Shown: piece after piece, positions 28,535-37,332 of the stretch | Numbering within the stretch: the stretch's first letter is position 1 | Layout of the letters: the number at the start of each line of letters is the position of its first letter | Assembly: GCF_005403045.1 (NCBI RefSeq) | Contig: NZ_BJCL01000011.1 | Span: 62,001 to 126,000 of the forward strand | DNA length: 64,000 nt | Origin: Pseudaquabacterium pictum | Lineage (GTDB): Bacteria; Pseudomonadota; Gammaproteobacteria; Burkholderiales; Burkholderiaceae_C | Direction of reading: 5' to 3' | Program-made: the position numbers and the translations under genes | Notes under the pieces: model-generated | Told to the model about the DNA's origin: nothing | The model's database searches: none | Seen by the model: only the letters and a program-made list of their open reading frames with translations

Positions 28535-31500
28535 TCACAAGGCCTCGGTGTCCCGGTCGTTCAGCAGCCGCTCGGCATGCCGGCGGCCGAACAGCCAGAA
28601 CATCGCGGGTGTCAGGAAGGTGTCGAGCAGGGTGGCGCTGATCAGGCCCGAGAAGATCACCACCGCCACCGGGTGCAGCACCTCGGTGCCGGGGCGCTCG
28701 GCCTCGAAGAGCAGCGGCGCCAGCGCAAAGGCGGTCACCAGCGCGGTCATCAGCACCGGGCTCAGCCGCTCCAGCGAGCCGCGCACGATCATCGGCTGGC
28801 CGAACGGCTCGCCCTCGGCGCGCATCAGGTTGATGTAGTGGCTGACCTTCAAAATGCCGTTGCGCACCGAGATGCCCGCCAGCGTGACGAAGCCCACCAT
28901 CGCGGCCACGCTCAGCGGCTGGCCTGACAGCCACAGGCCGATCACCGCGCCCACCAGCGCCAACGGGATGTTCACCATGATCAGTGCCGACAGCACCGCG
29001 CTCTTGTAGCGGCTGTACAGCACCACGAACATCACCGTCAGCGAGACGACCGACAGCAGGCTGATCAGCCGCGCCGCTTCCTCCTGCGCCTGGAACTGGC
29101 CACCCAGTGTGATGAACATGCCTTCGGGCAGCCGCGTCTGCGCGGTGGCCTGGCGGATGTCGGCCACCACCTCCGACAGCGGCCGCCCCGCGGCATTGGC
29201 CGACAGCACGATGCGCCGCTTGCCGTCGTCACGGCTGATCTGGTTGGGGCCGTCGCTGTCTTCGATCGTGGCCAGCTTGGACAAGGGGATGCGGCCGGCC
29301 GGCGTCTCGATCAGGATCTGCGCCAGCCCGTCCACCGAGCGTGCCGATTCCGGCAGCCGCACCACCAGCGCAAAGCGCCGGTTGCCCTCCACGATCTGCG
29401 CCACCCGTTCGCCCTCCACCAGGCCCTGCAGCGTGGCCAGGATCTGCGGCGCGGGCACGCCGTACTGCGCCGCGGCGGCATGGTCCACCCGCACCTTGAT
29501 CTGCGGCGCCAGCACCTGCTTCTCCACCGCCAGGTCGGCGATGCCGGGGATGCCGGCCAGCCTTTGCCGCAGCGCATCGGCCTGGCTGCGCAGCGCGTCC
29601 AGGTCTTCGCCGTAGATCTTGATCGCGATCTGCGAGCGCACACCCGACAGCATGTGGTCGATGCGGTGCGAGATCGGCTGCCCCACTTCGATGGCCGCGG
29701 GCAGGTTGGCCAGCTGGCGGCGGATGTCGGCGCGCACCGCCTCCATCGGCCGCGTCAGCTGCTCGGCCGGCACGATGCCGACATCGAGCTCGCTGACATG
29801 CACGCCTTCGGCATGCTCGTCCAGCTCGGCCCGGCCGCTGCGCCGGCCGACATGCGTGACCTCGGGCACCTGGGCGATCAGCACCTCGGCCTGGCGCGCC
29901 AGCGTCGAGCTCTCGCTCAGCGTGACGCCGGGGTTCAGGCGCAGGCCCACCAGCAGCGTGCCTTCATTGAACGGCGGCAGGAAGGTGGTGGGAAAGAAGG
30001 GCACGGCCGCTGTCGCCACCAGCACCGCCAGGCCGGCGGTGGCCAGCGCCGCCCGGGGGCGCTGCAGCAGCACCTGCAGGCTGCCGCGGTAGTGCCGCTT
30101 CAGCCAGGCCAGGGCGCGGGTGTCGCCATGGTCCAGCGTCTTCAGGCGCGGCAGCAGGTAGAAGCTGAGCACCGGCGTCACCGTCACCGACACCAGCAGC
30201 GATGCCAGCGTGGACGCGATGAAGGCCACGCCCAGCGGCACGAACAGCCGGCCTTCGATGCCCGGCAGCGCAAACAGCGGCAGGAACACCAGCACGATGA
30301 TGACGGTGGCGTAGAGGATGCCCGAGCGCACTTCCATCGATGCCCTGGCCACCAGCTGCAGCGTGGGTTGCCGCTCCTGCGGTGGCCGTGCCCGGTCTTC
30401 CTTCAGCCGGCGCAGGATGTTCTCCACATCCACCACCGCGTCGTCCACCAGGCCGCCGATGGCGATCGCCAGGCCGCCCAGCGTCATGGTGTTGATCGAC
30501 AGGCCGAAGTGGCGGAAGACCAGCGCGGTGATGAAGATCGAGACCGGGATGGCGGTCAGTGCAATCACGGTGGGCCGCAGCGTGCCGAGGAAGAAGAACA
30601 GGATCACCGCGACGAACACCGATGCGCCGATCAGCTTGCCCTGCAGCGTGGTGATCGAGGCCTCGATGAAGCTGGCCTGGCGGAAGGTGACGCGCGGCGC
30701 CTCCATGCCGGCGGGCAGCGAGGCCTTCAGCCCGGTCAGCGCGTCCTCGATGGTGCGGGTCAGCGCGATCGTGTCGGCCGTGGGCTGCTTCTGGATGCCG
30801 AGGATGACCGCCGGCTTGCCGGCAAAGCCCGCATCGCCGCGCTGGATGGCAGCGGCAAACGTCACCTCGGCGATCTGCCGCAGCAGGATGGGCTGGCCGC
30901 GGGTGCTGCCCACGGCCAGGTTGCTCAGGTCCTCCAGGCGCGAGGTGCGGCCGAGGTGGCGGATCAGGTACTCGCGCCCGTTCAGCTCCAGGAAGCCGCC
31001 CGAGGTGTTGGCCGAGAAGCCGCGCAGCGCCGCTTCCAGCTGGTCGTGCGTGATGCCCAGTTCGGCCATGCGAGCGGTGCTGGGCTGCACCTGGTACTGC
31101 CGCACCTGGCCGCCGATGGGGATGACCTGGGCCACGCCGGGCACGGCCAGCAGCCGCGGCCGCAGCACCCAGTCGGCGTACTCGCGCACCGCCATCGGGC
31201 TGATCTTCCGTTCGTCGACGGGGATGGCGATCTGCAGGATCTCGCCCATGATCGAGCTGATCGGCCCCATGCGCGGCACCAGGCCGTCGGGCAGGCCCTC
31301 TTCCATGGCGGCCAGCCGCTCGGCCACCAGCTGGCGGGCGCGGTAGATGTCCACGCTCCAGTCGAAGGTGACATACAGGAACGACAGGCCGGCCGACGAG
31401 GTGGAGCGCACGCTCTCCACGCCCGGCAGGCCGTTCATCGTGGTCTCGAGCGGGAAGGTGACGAGCTGCTCCACCTCCTCGGCGGCCATGCCGCCGGTCT

Positions 31501-31654
31501 CGGTCATCACGGTGACCGTGGGCTTGTTGAGATCGGGGAACACGTCCACCGGCGTGCGCGTCAGCGTGAACGCGCCGTAGACCATCAGCACCACGGCGCT
31601 GATCAGCACCAGCAGTCGGTTGGCCAGGCTGCTGTCGAGGAGCCACTTGAACAT
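28535..31654 (-). CDS. Heavy-metal efflux RND transporter, CzcA/CusA family
   Basis: A 1039-aa HME-RND inner-membrane pump that expels divalent or monovalent metal ions with proton influx. The N-terminal FKWLLDSSLANRLLVLISAVVLMVYG helix, the periplasmic porter domains, and the proton-relay segment IGGLVDDAVVDVENIL in TM4 (acidic residues conserved in CzcA) are visible. The start at 31654 is supported by GGGAG upstream; the frame is open further but not homologous. I cannot decide between Zn/Co/Cd and Cu/Ag. It forms the tripartite system with the adaptor and TolC-type genes upstream. Confidence 0.93.
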   Translation of the reverse strand: MFKWLLDSSLANRLLVLISAVVLMVYGAFTLTRTPVDVFPDLNKPTVTVMTETGGMAAEEVEQLVTFPLETTMNGLPGVESVRSTSSAGLSFLYVTFDWSVDIYRARQLVAERLAAMEEGLPDGLVPRMGPISSIMGEILQIAIPVDERKISPMAVREYADWVLRPRLLAVPGVAQVIPIGGQVRQYQVQPSTARMAELGITHDQLEAALRGFSANTSGGFLELNGREYLIRHLGRTSRLEDLSNLAVGSTRGQPILLRQIAEVTFAAAIQRGDAGFAGKPAVILGIQKQPTADTIALTRTIEDALTGLKASLPAGMEAPRVTFRQASFIEASITTLQGKLIGASVFVAVILFFFLGTLRPTVIALTAIPVSIFITALVFRHFGLSINTMTLGGLAIAIGGLVDDAVVDVENILRRLKEDRARPPQERQPTLQLVARASMEVRSGILYATVIIVLVFLPLFALPGIEGRLFVPLGVAFIASTLASLLVSVTVTPVLSFYLLPRLKTLDHGDTRALAWLKRHYRGSLQVLLQRPRAALATAGLAVLVATAAVPFFPTTFLPPFNEGTLLVGLRLNPGVTLSESSTLARQAEVLIAQVPEVTHVGRRSGRAELDEHAEGVHVSELDVGIVPAEQLTRPMEAVRADIRRQLANLPAAIEVGQPISHRIDHMLSGVRSQIAIKIYGEDLDALRSQADALRQRLAGIPGIADLAVEKQVLAPQIKVRVDHAAAAQYGVPAPQILATLQGLVEGERVAQIVEGNRRFALVVRLPESARSVDGLAQILIETPAGRIPLSKLATIEDSDGPNQISRDDGKRRIVLSANAAGRPLSEVVADIRQATAQTRLPEGMFITLGGQFQAQEEAARLISLLSVVSLTVMFVVLYSRYKSAVLSALIMVNIPLALVGAVIGLWLSGQPLSVAAMVGFVTLAGISVRNGILKVSHYINLMRAEGEPFGQPMIVRGSLERLSPVLMTALVTAFALAPLLFEAERPGTEVLHPVAVVIFSGLISATLLDTFLTPAMFWLFGRRHAERLLNDRDTEAL

Positions 31655-31675
31655 GTCAGGACTCCCGCCGGGCCG

Positions 31676-31733
31676 CCCCAAGGGAGGCCTGCGCCCCCTT
31701 GGGGGGCAGTGAACGAAGTGAGCGTGGGGGCAC
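31676..31733. repeat. Intergenic palindromic repeat (REP-like)
   Basis: Between the adaptor and pump genes CCCCAAGGG (31676-31684) pairs with CCCTTGGGG (31696-31704). They are followed by GGCAGTGAACGAAGTGAGCG and a G-run. From memory, near-identical hairpin-plus-GAACGAAGTGAGCG units occur many times between genes in Burkholderiales. Only one copy is seen in this window. Confidence 0.5.
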
Positions 31734-31737
31734 CATG

Positions 31738-32859
31738 TCAGCGCACCTGGTTGATCAGGGTGGCGCCTTGGGTGGCGATTCGGTCACCGGGCTGCAGGCC
31801 CGAGGTCACGGCCACCCGCACGCCGTCCAGCGGCGTGGTGGTCACCACCCGCGGCTCGAAGCGCTCGGGCGCCGTCTTCACCCAGACGATGGTCTGGTTG
31901 GCCGGGTTGCGCATCAGCGCGGCCACCGGCACCGCGATGCCCTGCACCAGCGTCCGGCCCTGCACGAACACCTGCACCGGCTGGCCCACGGCCAGCGCGG
32001 CCAGCTGCGGGCCCTGGGCGCTGAAGACCAGCGGCAGCGCCTGCGCCCGCAGGCTGCGGGCGGCGCCGATGAAGCGCAGCGGCACCCGCTGCTCGCCGAT
32101 GGCGATGCTGGCGCTGCCGATGTCGGTGGCGATGGCCGCATCGAAGGCCAGGGCCTCGATGCGCAGGCGCGCCGGGTCGACGATCTCGAACAGCAGCGCG
32201 CGCGCATCGACCACCTGGCCGGTCACCACATGCGCGGCCGCGATGGCGCCCGACACCGGCGCCACCAGCGCCTCGCGCGGGGCCACGGCCGTGCCCAGCG
32301 CCGCGATGCGCGCGGCCAGGCTCTGCGCGTCGCTCTGGGCCGCCTCGATGTCCTTGCGCGGCACGGTGTCGGTCAGCGCCTGCAGGCGCGCCGCGCGCTG
32401 GCCGGCCAGCGACTGGGCCGCGCGCAGCTCCGCCAGCTGGGCGGCCTGGTTGGCCCGCTCGACAGGCGCCACCGCGCTCACCACATAGGCCAGCACCTCG
32501 CCCTTCTTCACCAGCTGCCCGGGGTTGGGCAGGCCGCGCGGGCCCGGCTCGATGCGGCCGGCGTTCAGCGGCTGCACCTGGCCACCGGCGTTGGGGTCCG
32601 GCACCACCTGGCCGTTCAGCGCGAACGACCGCGGCAGCGCAGCCGCCTCGGTGGGCAGGGTGCGCACGCCCAGCTGGCGCTGTGCCGGCTTGGGCAGGAA
32701 GACGCTGCCATCGGGCAGGCGCTGCGGGCCGTTGGCGCTGGGCGCGGCAGGGGCGTCGCCGTGGTCGTGGCCCGGGCCGGCCCAGGCGGGCGGGTGCAGG
32801 CCCGCTGTCCACAGGGCCAGGACCAGCGTGCACAGACGGAGGGTGCGGTGCGCTGTCAT
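31738..32859 (-). CDS. RND efflux periplasmic adaptor subunit (CzcB/CusB-like)
   Basis: A 373-aa membrane-fusion protein linking the RND pump and the outer-membrane channel. It has a signal peptide ending AWA, a mature His/Asp-rich start (GPGHDHGDAPA), and a barrel-sandwich region with VKKGEVLAYVVSAVAPVERANQ and REALVAPVSGAIAAAHVVTGQVV. A beta-barrel and membrane-proximal domain follow to the end. The long alpha-hairpin (about 130-185) fits docking to TolC. It overlaps the upstream gene by four bases. Confidence 0.92.
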   Translation of the reverse strand: MTAHRTLRLCTLVLALWTAGLHPPAWAGPGHDHGDAPAAPSANGPQRLPDGSVFLPKPAQRQLGVRTLPTEAAALPRSFALNGQVVPDPNAGGQVQPLNAGRIEPGPRGLPNPGQLVKKGEVLAYVVSAVAPVERANQAAQLAELRAAQSLAGQRAARLQALTDTVPRKDIEAAQSDAQSLAARIAALGTAVAPREALVAPVSGAIAAAHVVTGQVVDARALLFEIVDPARLRIEALAFDAAIATDIGSASIAIGEQRVPLRFIGAARSLRAQALPLVFSAQGPQLAALAVGQPVQVFVQGRTLVQGIAVPVAALMRNPANQTIVWVKTAPERFEPRVVTTTPLDGVRVAVTSGLQPGDRIATQGATLINQVR

Positions 32860-33410
32860 GCGGCGGCTCCGGTGGGGCGTTGACGGCGGGCTGCCAGGCG
32901 GCGGCCGATGGCGATGAGGGCCGCCAGCGCGGCTAGGCCGGCAGCGGCCCAGCCGGCGGGTGCCGGCCAGGCGTGGCTGTGCGCTGCACCGTCCGCGTGC
33001 GCGTCTTCCTGCAGGTCGAGCTCGCCGGCGAGCAGGTCCAGCTCGGCGCCGGTGGTCACCGTGGCGGTGACGGGCAGCACGCCCGGCTTGGGCGGCTCGG
33101 CCAGCGTCACGCCGTAGGTGTCGTCCTGGGCCTGGGCCTGGTGCTGGACGCCGGCGATCTCCAGCGCGATCTGCGCGCCGGCGACCGGCGCGTTGTCGGC
33201 GGCGCGGTCCAGGTACAGCGTGAGTTGCCGGCCGTTGAGCACGCCCACCAGCTCGAAGGTCTCGGACGTGGCGGTGAAGCGCGGCAGCGCCGGCCCGCTG
33301 GGTGCGGGCGCGGCGTCGCCGTGGTCATGGCCCGGGCCGGCGTGCGCGGCGGTGGCCCAGGCGGTGGCAAGGCTGACCAGCAGCGCAGCCAGGGGGGAAC
33401 AGGGTGTCAT
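32856..33410 (-). CDS. His-rich, C-terminally anchored periplasmic protein of the metal operon
   Basis: A 184-aa protein with a signal peptide (MTPCSPLAALLVSLATAWATAAHA). The mature start GPGHDHGDAAPAPS is almost the same as in the adjacent adaptor. A beta-rich domain follows (about 40-130), then a His-containing linker (EDAHADGAAHSHAW), one membrane helix (GWAAAGLAALAALIAIG) and a basic tail. It looks like an inner-membrane-tethered periplasmic metal-binding domain. I know no named family with confidence. The start at 33410 is set by the signal peptide; its stop overlaps the adaptor ATG. Confidence 0.82.
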   Translation of the reverse strand: MTPCSPLAALLVSLATAWATAAHAGPGHDHGDAAPAPSGPALPRFTATSETFELVGVLNGRQLTLYLDRAADNAPVAGAQIALEIAGVQHQAQAQDDTYGVTLAEPPKPGVLPVTATVTTGAELDLLAGELDLQEDAHADGAAHSHAWPAPAGWAAAGLAALAALIAIGRRLAARRQRPTGAAA

Positions 33411-33450
33411 GGTCGGGTTCCGGACGGGATGTGGGGTGGGGGCGCGGCGC

Positions 33451-34701
33451 TCACTGCGGCAGCAGGCCCAGGACCTGGCGCCAGGCCGAGATGGCGGCCG
33501 CCAGTTCGATGCGGCTGCGGGCGGCCTGGCGATCGGCCTCGGTGGCCTCGGCCTCGATGCGCAGCCGGGTCGGCAGGTCGGTCTCGCCCAGGCGGAACGA
33601 TTTCTCGAAGAAGCCGCGGGTCTCGCGGGCCAGGCGGGCGCGGCGCTCGGCTGCGGCCTGCTGCGCGCGGGCCGCGTCGACCCGCGCGATGGCGGCCTCG
33701 CGGTCCGACTGCAGCCGCGCGCGGTCCAGCGCCAGCTGCGCCTGGGCTTCGGTGGCATCGGCCCGTGCGGCCGCCACCCGGGCGTCGTGCCGCGGTCCGC
33801 CGCCGAACGGGATGCGGATCGCCAGCGTCAGGCTCTGCGCCGCGCGCTCCCCCGCCGCGCCGCGGTCGCGCGTGGTGGCCAGCGTCATCTCGGGATGGGC
33901 GCGCGACTGCGTGGCGGCCAGCGCGGCGGTACGCTCGGCCACCGCCGCCTGGTCCTGCAACGCGGCCAGGGCCGGGTGCACGGCTGCCTCGCCACCGGTG
34001 GGCTCGGGCTCGGACAGCGCTGCCGCTGCGGGTGTGGGGGCGATCGCGCTGCCGGTGATGGCCTGCAGCTGCTGGCGTGCGGCGGCGGCGGCCGCCTCGG
34101 CCTGGGCCAGCGCGGCGTCCGCGCCGGCCACCGCGGCGTCGGCCTGGTTCTGGTCGGCGCGGGCCAGCTCGCCGGCCTGGGTGCGGCGTGCCACATCGGC
34201 TGCCAGCTGCCGCGCGCTGTCCCGCTGCGCCCGGGCGGTGTCGACATCGGCGACGGCGCGCTGCCATTGCCACCAGGCCTCGCGCAGCGCGGCGGCCAGG
34301 CGCAGCCGGGCGGCGCTGGCGCGGCTTCCGGTGGCGGCCAGCGCGGCATCGGCCAGCGCGCCACTGCGGCGGCGCTCGTCCGGCAGCCACAGCGGCACGG
34401 CGATGCCCAGCGCCAGTTCGCGCGCACCGTCGTTGCGGCCCAGCCGGTCGCTGCGCAGGCTGGCTTCCATGGCCGGGGGCTCGGGTGTCCAGGCCGCGGC
34501 TGCACGTTGCTGGGCCCGGGCCGCGTCGCGGCGGGCCTGCAGGGCCTGGGCCTCAGGCTGGCGTGCCCAGGCGGCGTCGAAGAGGTCTTGCAGGCTTGGC
34601 TGCGCGGCGGTCTGTGCTGCCGCGCCGAGGCCGATGCCGGCCAGGATGGCGGCCAGCCAGGCCAACCGTGCCGGCCTGGCCGCGTGTGTTGTCGGATGCA
34701 T
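33451..34701 (-). CDS. TolC/CzcC-family outer membrane efflux protein
   Basis: A 416-aa outer-membrane factor of the tripartite metal pump. It has an N-terminal signal region (LAWLAAILAGIGLGAAAQTAAQ) and the long Ala/Gln/Arg-rich helices of the OEP fold in two repeats. Typical patterns are LQDLFDAAWARQPEAQALQARRDAARAQ, GIAVPLWLPDERR and IRIPFGGGPRHDARVAAA. I chose ATG 34701; an ATG at 34764 would put 21 hydrophilic residues before the signal peptide. It lies 40 bases before the His-rich gene in the same transcript. Confidence 0.9.
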   Translation of the reverse strand: MHPTTHAARPARLAWLAAILAGIGLGAAAQTAAQPSLQDLFDAAWARQPEAQALQARRDAARAQQRAAAAWTPEPPAMEASLRSDRLGRNDGARELALGIAVPLWLPDERRRSGALADAALAATGSRASAARLRLAAALREAWWQWQRAVADVDTARAQRDSARQLAADVARRTQAGELARADQNQADAAVAGADAALAQAEAAAAAARQQLQAITGSAIAPTPAAAALSEPEPTGGEAAVHPALAALQDQAAVAERTAALAATQSRAHPEMTLATTRDRGAAGERAAQSLTLAIRIPFGGGPRHDARVAAARADATEAQAQLALDRARLQSDREAAIARVDAARAQQAAAERRARLARETRGFFEKSFRLGETDLPTRLRIEAEATEADRQAARSRIELAAAISAWRQVLGLLPQ

Positions 34702-34842
34702 CCGATGCTCCAGTGTTGAGGGGGGACACGGGAGATCGGCAAGGGGCGACGCAGCGGTCGCCACCGGCCCGGCGCGCCGCAGCGGCCATCAGCCGCCTTG
34801 GCGCGTTCAGGCGCGGATCAGGTTCGGGAAGAGAAGAACCCT

Positions 34843-34863
34843 GCCTCGCCGATCAGGCGAGGC
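34843..34863 (-). terminator. Hairpin at the end of the CzcI-like gene
   Basis: GCCTCGCC / GGCGAGGC with a GATCA loop spans the stop codon of the upstream gene. The minus-strand sequence after it is only moderately T-rich (TTCTTCTCTT). It may reduce read-through into the tolC-like gene rather than end transcription. Confidence 0.35.
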
Positions 34864-35224
34864 GCGCCCACTGGGGGCGTTCGGGCTGGGCAGGCAGGTG
34901 CTCGGCACCTGGCACGGCAGTCGCGGCGCTGGGGGCGCCACCGTGTGCCGCCGGCACGAAGCCGCTGGCCACCGACAGCATGCCGGCGCCGTGGCCGTGG
35001 CAGTGGCCGCAGCCCATGCCCGACAGGACGCAAGACGCGCTGTCGGACGACACCGGCTGTTCAGGCACCACGCCGTGATCGGCGTGGCTGGTGTCCGCCT
35101 GGCCGTGGTGGCCGCCGTGGTCAACCGCGCCGGCCGCCGCATGCGCGCAATAGCTGGCCACGGCCGCCCAGGTGGACTGGAGCGGCAGCAAGACCAGCAA
35201 CAGGATGGCGAGCCAGCGGCGCAT
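34853..35224 (-). CDS. CzcI-like His-rich periplasmic protein
   Basis: A 123-aa small protein with a signal peptide (MRRWLAILLLVLLPLQSTWA) and a His/Cys-rich body: YCAHAAAG, DHGGHHGQ, SHADHG, and CVLSGMGCGHCHGHGAG. Its place as first gene of a CzcCBA-type operon and its composition match CzcI, thought to be a periplasmic regulator or metal sensor for czc. The Cys/His clusters could bind Cu, Zn or Co. No two-component or MerR regulator gene for the operon is adjacent. Confidence 0.78.
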   Translation of the reverse strand: MRRWLAILLLVLLPLQSTWAAVASYCAHAAAGAVDHGGHHGQADTSHADHGVVPEQPVSSDSASCVLSGMGCGHCHGHGAGMLSVASGFVPAAHGGAPSAATAVPGAEHLPAQPERPQWARLA

Positions 35225-35257
35225 GGGGCGGGAGTCTAGTCGTTTCGGGCGGGCACT

Positions 35258-35521
35258 TCACAGCCATCCCCGTCGCCACACCGCCGCATCGGTCAGCGCC
35301 CGCCACGGCAGCACCAGGCTGCGCTTCGAGTGCACCGCCTCCAGCTCCACCAGCTCGATGCGGGTGGCCGGCGGCTCGGGCAGCACCACGCGGGTGACGA
35401 TGAAATGCCGCTCCTTGTGCTGCGGCGTCACCGCCGTCCACTTGCTCAGCAGCAGCTTCTTCGGGCTGAGCGGGTTGCGGGCGGGTGCGGGTGGTGTGGG
35501 GGGTGGGTGGGCGGCGGGCAT
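35258..35521 (-). CDS. Trp-rich small conserved protein (TIGR02450/DUF2389 type)
   Basis: An 87-aa protein with the family core SPKKLLLSKWTAVTPQHKE followed by RHFIVTRV and ending in LPWRALTDAAVWRRGWL. The function of this widespread proteobacterial family is unknown. The first 20 residues are Pro-rich; I chose ATG 35521, since the longer frame adds Arg/Pro sequence only. It is a single gene between the metal operon and the divergent nadX. Confidence 0.82.
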   Translation of the reverse strand: MPAAHPPPTPPAPARNPLSPKKLLLSKWTAVTPQHKERHFIVTRVVLPEPPATRIELVELEAVHSKRSLVLPWRALTDAAVWRRGWL

Positions 35522-35617
35522 GTCGCCATCTTGCCTGGTGCGCCGGGCCGGGCGTTCACGCGGCCTGTTGCGCGGCGCAGGCACACTGCGCAGTTCCTGC
35601 CACTGTCAGCCATCCCC

Positions 35618-36433
35618 ATGCAACCCAGGCGTTTCGGCATCCTCGGCTTCGGCGCCATCGGCCAGTCCCTGGTGGCGGCGGTGGCGCACACGCCGGTGCC
35701 CGGCCACCAGCTCACCGCCGTGCTGGTGCGCCCGCACCAGGTGACGGCAGCCCAGGCCGCGGTGCTGGCTGGCGTGGCGGTGGTGACCGACCTGGCCGCG
35801 CTGCTGGCCCTGGCGCCCGATGGCGTGGTGGAGGCCGCCGGCCAGGGCGCGGTGGTGGCCCATGGCGTGGCGGTGCTGGCCAGCGGCACGCCGCTGCTGG
35901 CGCTGTCGGTGGGCGCGCTGGCTGATGCGGCCGTGCATGCCGCGCTGGCGCAGGCGGCGCGCCAGGGTGGCACGCGGCTGGTGCTGCCGGTGGGCGCCAT
36001 CGCCGGGCTCGACGGGTTGATGGCGCTGCGCCAGGCTGGCCTGCAGCGGGTGCGCTACACCTCCACCAAGCCGCCGCAGGCCTGGCTGGGCACGCCGGCC
36101 GAGCAGCAGGTGGATCTGCTGGCGCTGCGCGCGCCCGCGGTGGTGTTCAGCGGCACCGCGCGGCAGGCGGCGCTGGGTTTTCCGAAGAACGCCAACCTGG
36201 CTGCGGCAGTGGCCCTGGCCGGCCTGGGCTTCGAGGCCACCACGGTGCAGCTGGTGGCCGACCCGGCGGCCACCGGCAACACCGGGCAGATTGATGCCGA
36301 GGGCCTGGGCTCGCGGCTGCAGGTGACGGTGTCGGGCGCCAGCACGGCGGCCAATCCCAAGACCTCGGGCATCGTGGCCCACAGCGTGCTGGCCTGCCTG
36401 GCCAACCAGGCGGCGGCGATCGGTTTCGGCTGA
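35618..36433 (+). CDS. nadX: L-aspartate dehydrogenase
   Basis: A 271-aa enzyme of the NadX/aspartate dehydrogenase family that oxidises L-aspartate to iminoaspartate/oxaloacetate with NAD(P). The N-terminal Rossmann motif is GILGFGAIG. Further hallmarks are VLPVGAIAGLDGL, YTSTKPPQAW, FPKNANLAAAVALAGLGF and the C-terminal NPKTSGIVAHSVLA. It could replace NadB in NAD synthesis, but nadA/nadC are not adjacent, so a catabolic role is equally possible. Confidence 0.9.
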   Translation: MQPRRFGILGFGAIGQSLVAAVAHTPVPGHQLTAVLVRPHQVTAAQAAVLAGVAVVTDLAALLALAPDGVVEAAGQGAVVAHGVAVLASGTPLLALSVGALADAAVHAALAQAARQGGTRLVLPVGAIAGLDGLMALRQAGLQRVRYTSTKPPQAWLGTPAEQQVDLLALRAPAVVFSGTARQAALGFPKNANLAAAVALAGLGFEATTVQLVADPAATGNTGQIDAEGLGSRLQVTVSGASTAANPKTSGIVAHSVLACLANQAAAIGFG

Positions 36434-36522
36434 GCCCTGCAGCAGGCCTTGTCCCGCGGGTGACCGACGCGCCTGGGCCGGCGGTGGTCCCCTGGGGGCC
36501 CCTGTCAGCCGAGCCCACTGCC

Positions 36523-37302
36523 ATGCCTGATTTCCCCCTGCCCAATGCCTCGTTCGACCTGAGCGGCCAGGTGGCCCTGGTCACCGGTGCCTCGTCCGGC
36601 CTGGGCCACCGCTTCGCCCGGGTGCTGGCCGCCGCCGGCGCCACCGTGGCCGTGGCCGCCCGCCGCACCGACCGGCTCGACGCCCTGGTGCAGACCATCC
36701 GCGCTGCCGGCGGCCGCGCCGAGGCGTTTGCCCTGGACGTGACACAGGACGCCCAGTTCGCCCCGCTGTTCGATGCGATCGAGGCGCGGCTGGGCGCCTC
36801 GCCCGGCATCCTGGTCAACAACGCCGGCATCCCCGATGCGCAACGCGCCCACAAGATGGCCGTGGCCGACATCGACCGGGTGCTCAGCGTCAACCTGCGC
36901 GCGCCCTGGCTGCTGAGCTGCGAGTTCGCCCGTCGGCGCATGGCCGCCCAGTTGCCGGGGCGCATCGTCAACATCGCGTCGATGGCGGCCTTCCAGTACA
37001 AGGGCGGCGGCGCCGCGCTGTACGCCACCACCAAGATGGCGGTGGTGCGCATGAGCGAGGCGCTGGCCGTGGAGTGGGCCAAGTTCGGCATCAACGTCAA
37101 TGCCATCGCGCCGGGCGCGTTTGCCTCGGAGATGATGGACGGCATGCTGCAGCGGGTGGGCGACATCACCCAGAACTTCCCCCGGCCGCGGCTGGGTGAC
37201 CCGGCGCAGATGGACAGCACCCTGCTCTACCTGGTGTCGCCGGCCAGCGAGTTCGTCACCGGCACCACCATCCGCATCGACGACGCCCAGGGCGGCCGCT
37301 AG
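36523..37302 (+). CDS. SDR family oxidoreductase
   Basis: A 259-aa classical SDR: cofactor motif TGASSGLG, Arg-rich AARRTDR suggesting NADPH, NNAG, catalytic Ser in IASMAAF, YATTK, and the C-terminal tail GTTIRIDDAQGGR. It resembles 3-oxoacyl-ACP reductase-like or gluconate dehydrogenase-like members; substrate unknown. I chose ATG 36523 because the extra upstream residues of a start at 36460 are unconserved. Confidence 0.9.
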   Translation: MPDFPLPNASFDLSGQVALVTGASSGLGHRFARVLAAAGATVAVAARRTDRLDALVQTIRAAGGRAEAFALDVTQDAQFAPLFDAIEARLGASPGILVNNAGIPDAQRAHKMAVADIDRVLSVNLRAPWLLSCEFARRRMAAQLPGRIVNIASMAAFQYKGGGAALYATTKMAVVRMSEALAVEWAKFGINVNAIAPGAFASEMMDGMLQRVGDITQNFPRPRLGDPAQMDSTLLYLVSPASEFVTGTTIRIDDAQGGR

Positions 37303-37332
37303 CCTGGCCGCGGCGCATCGGGTCGGGCCCGC

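Noticed and set aside
29480-32488. 1002-codon open frame antisense to the RND pump and adaptor
   Set aside because: A product of strong third-position G/C in the real genes; the translation is Arg/His/Gln-rich and has no family pattern.
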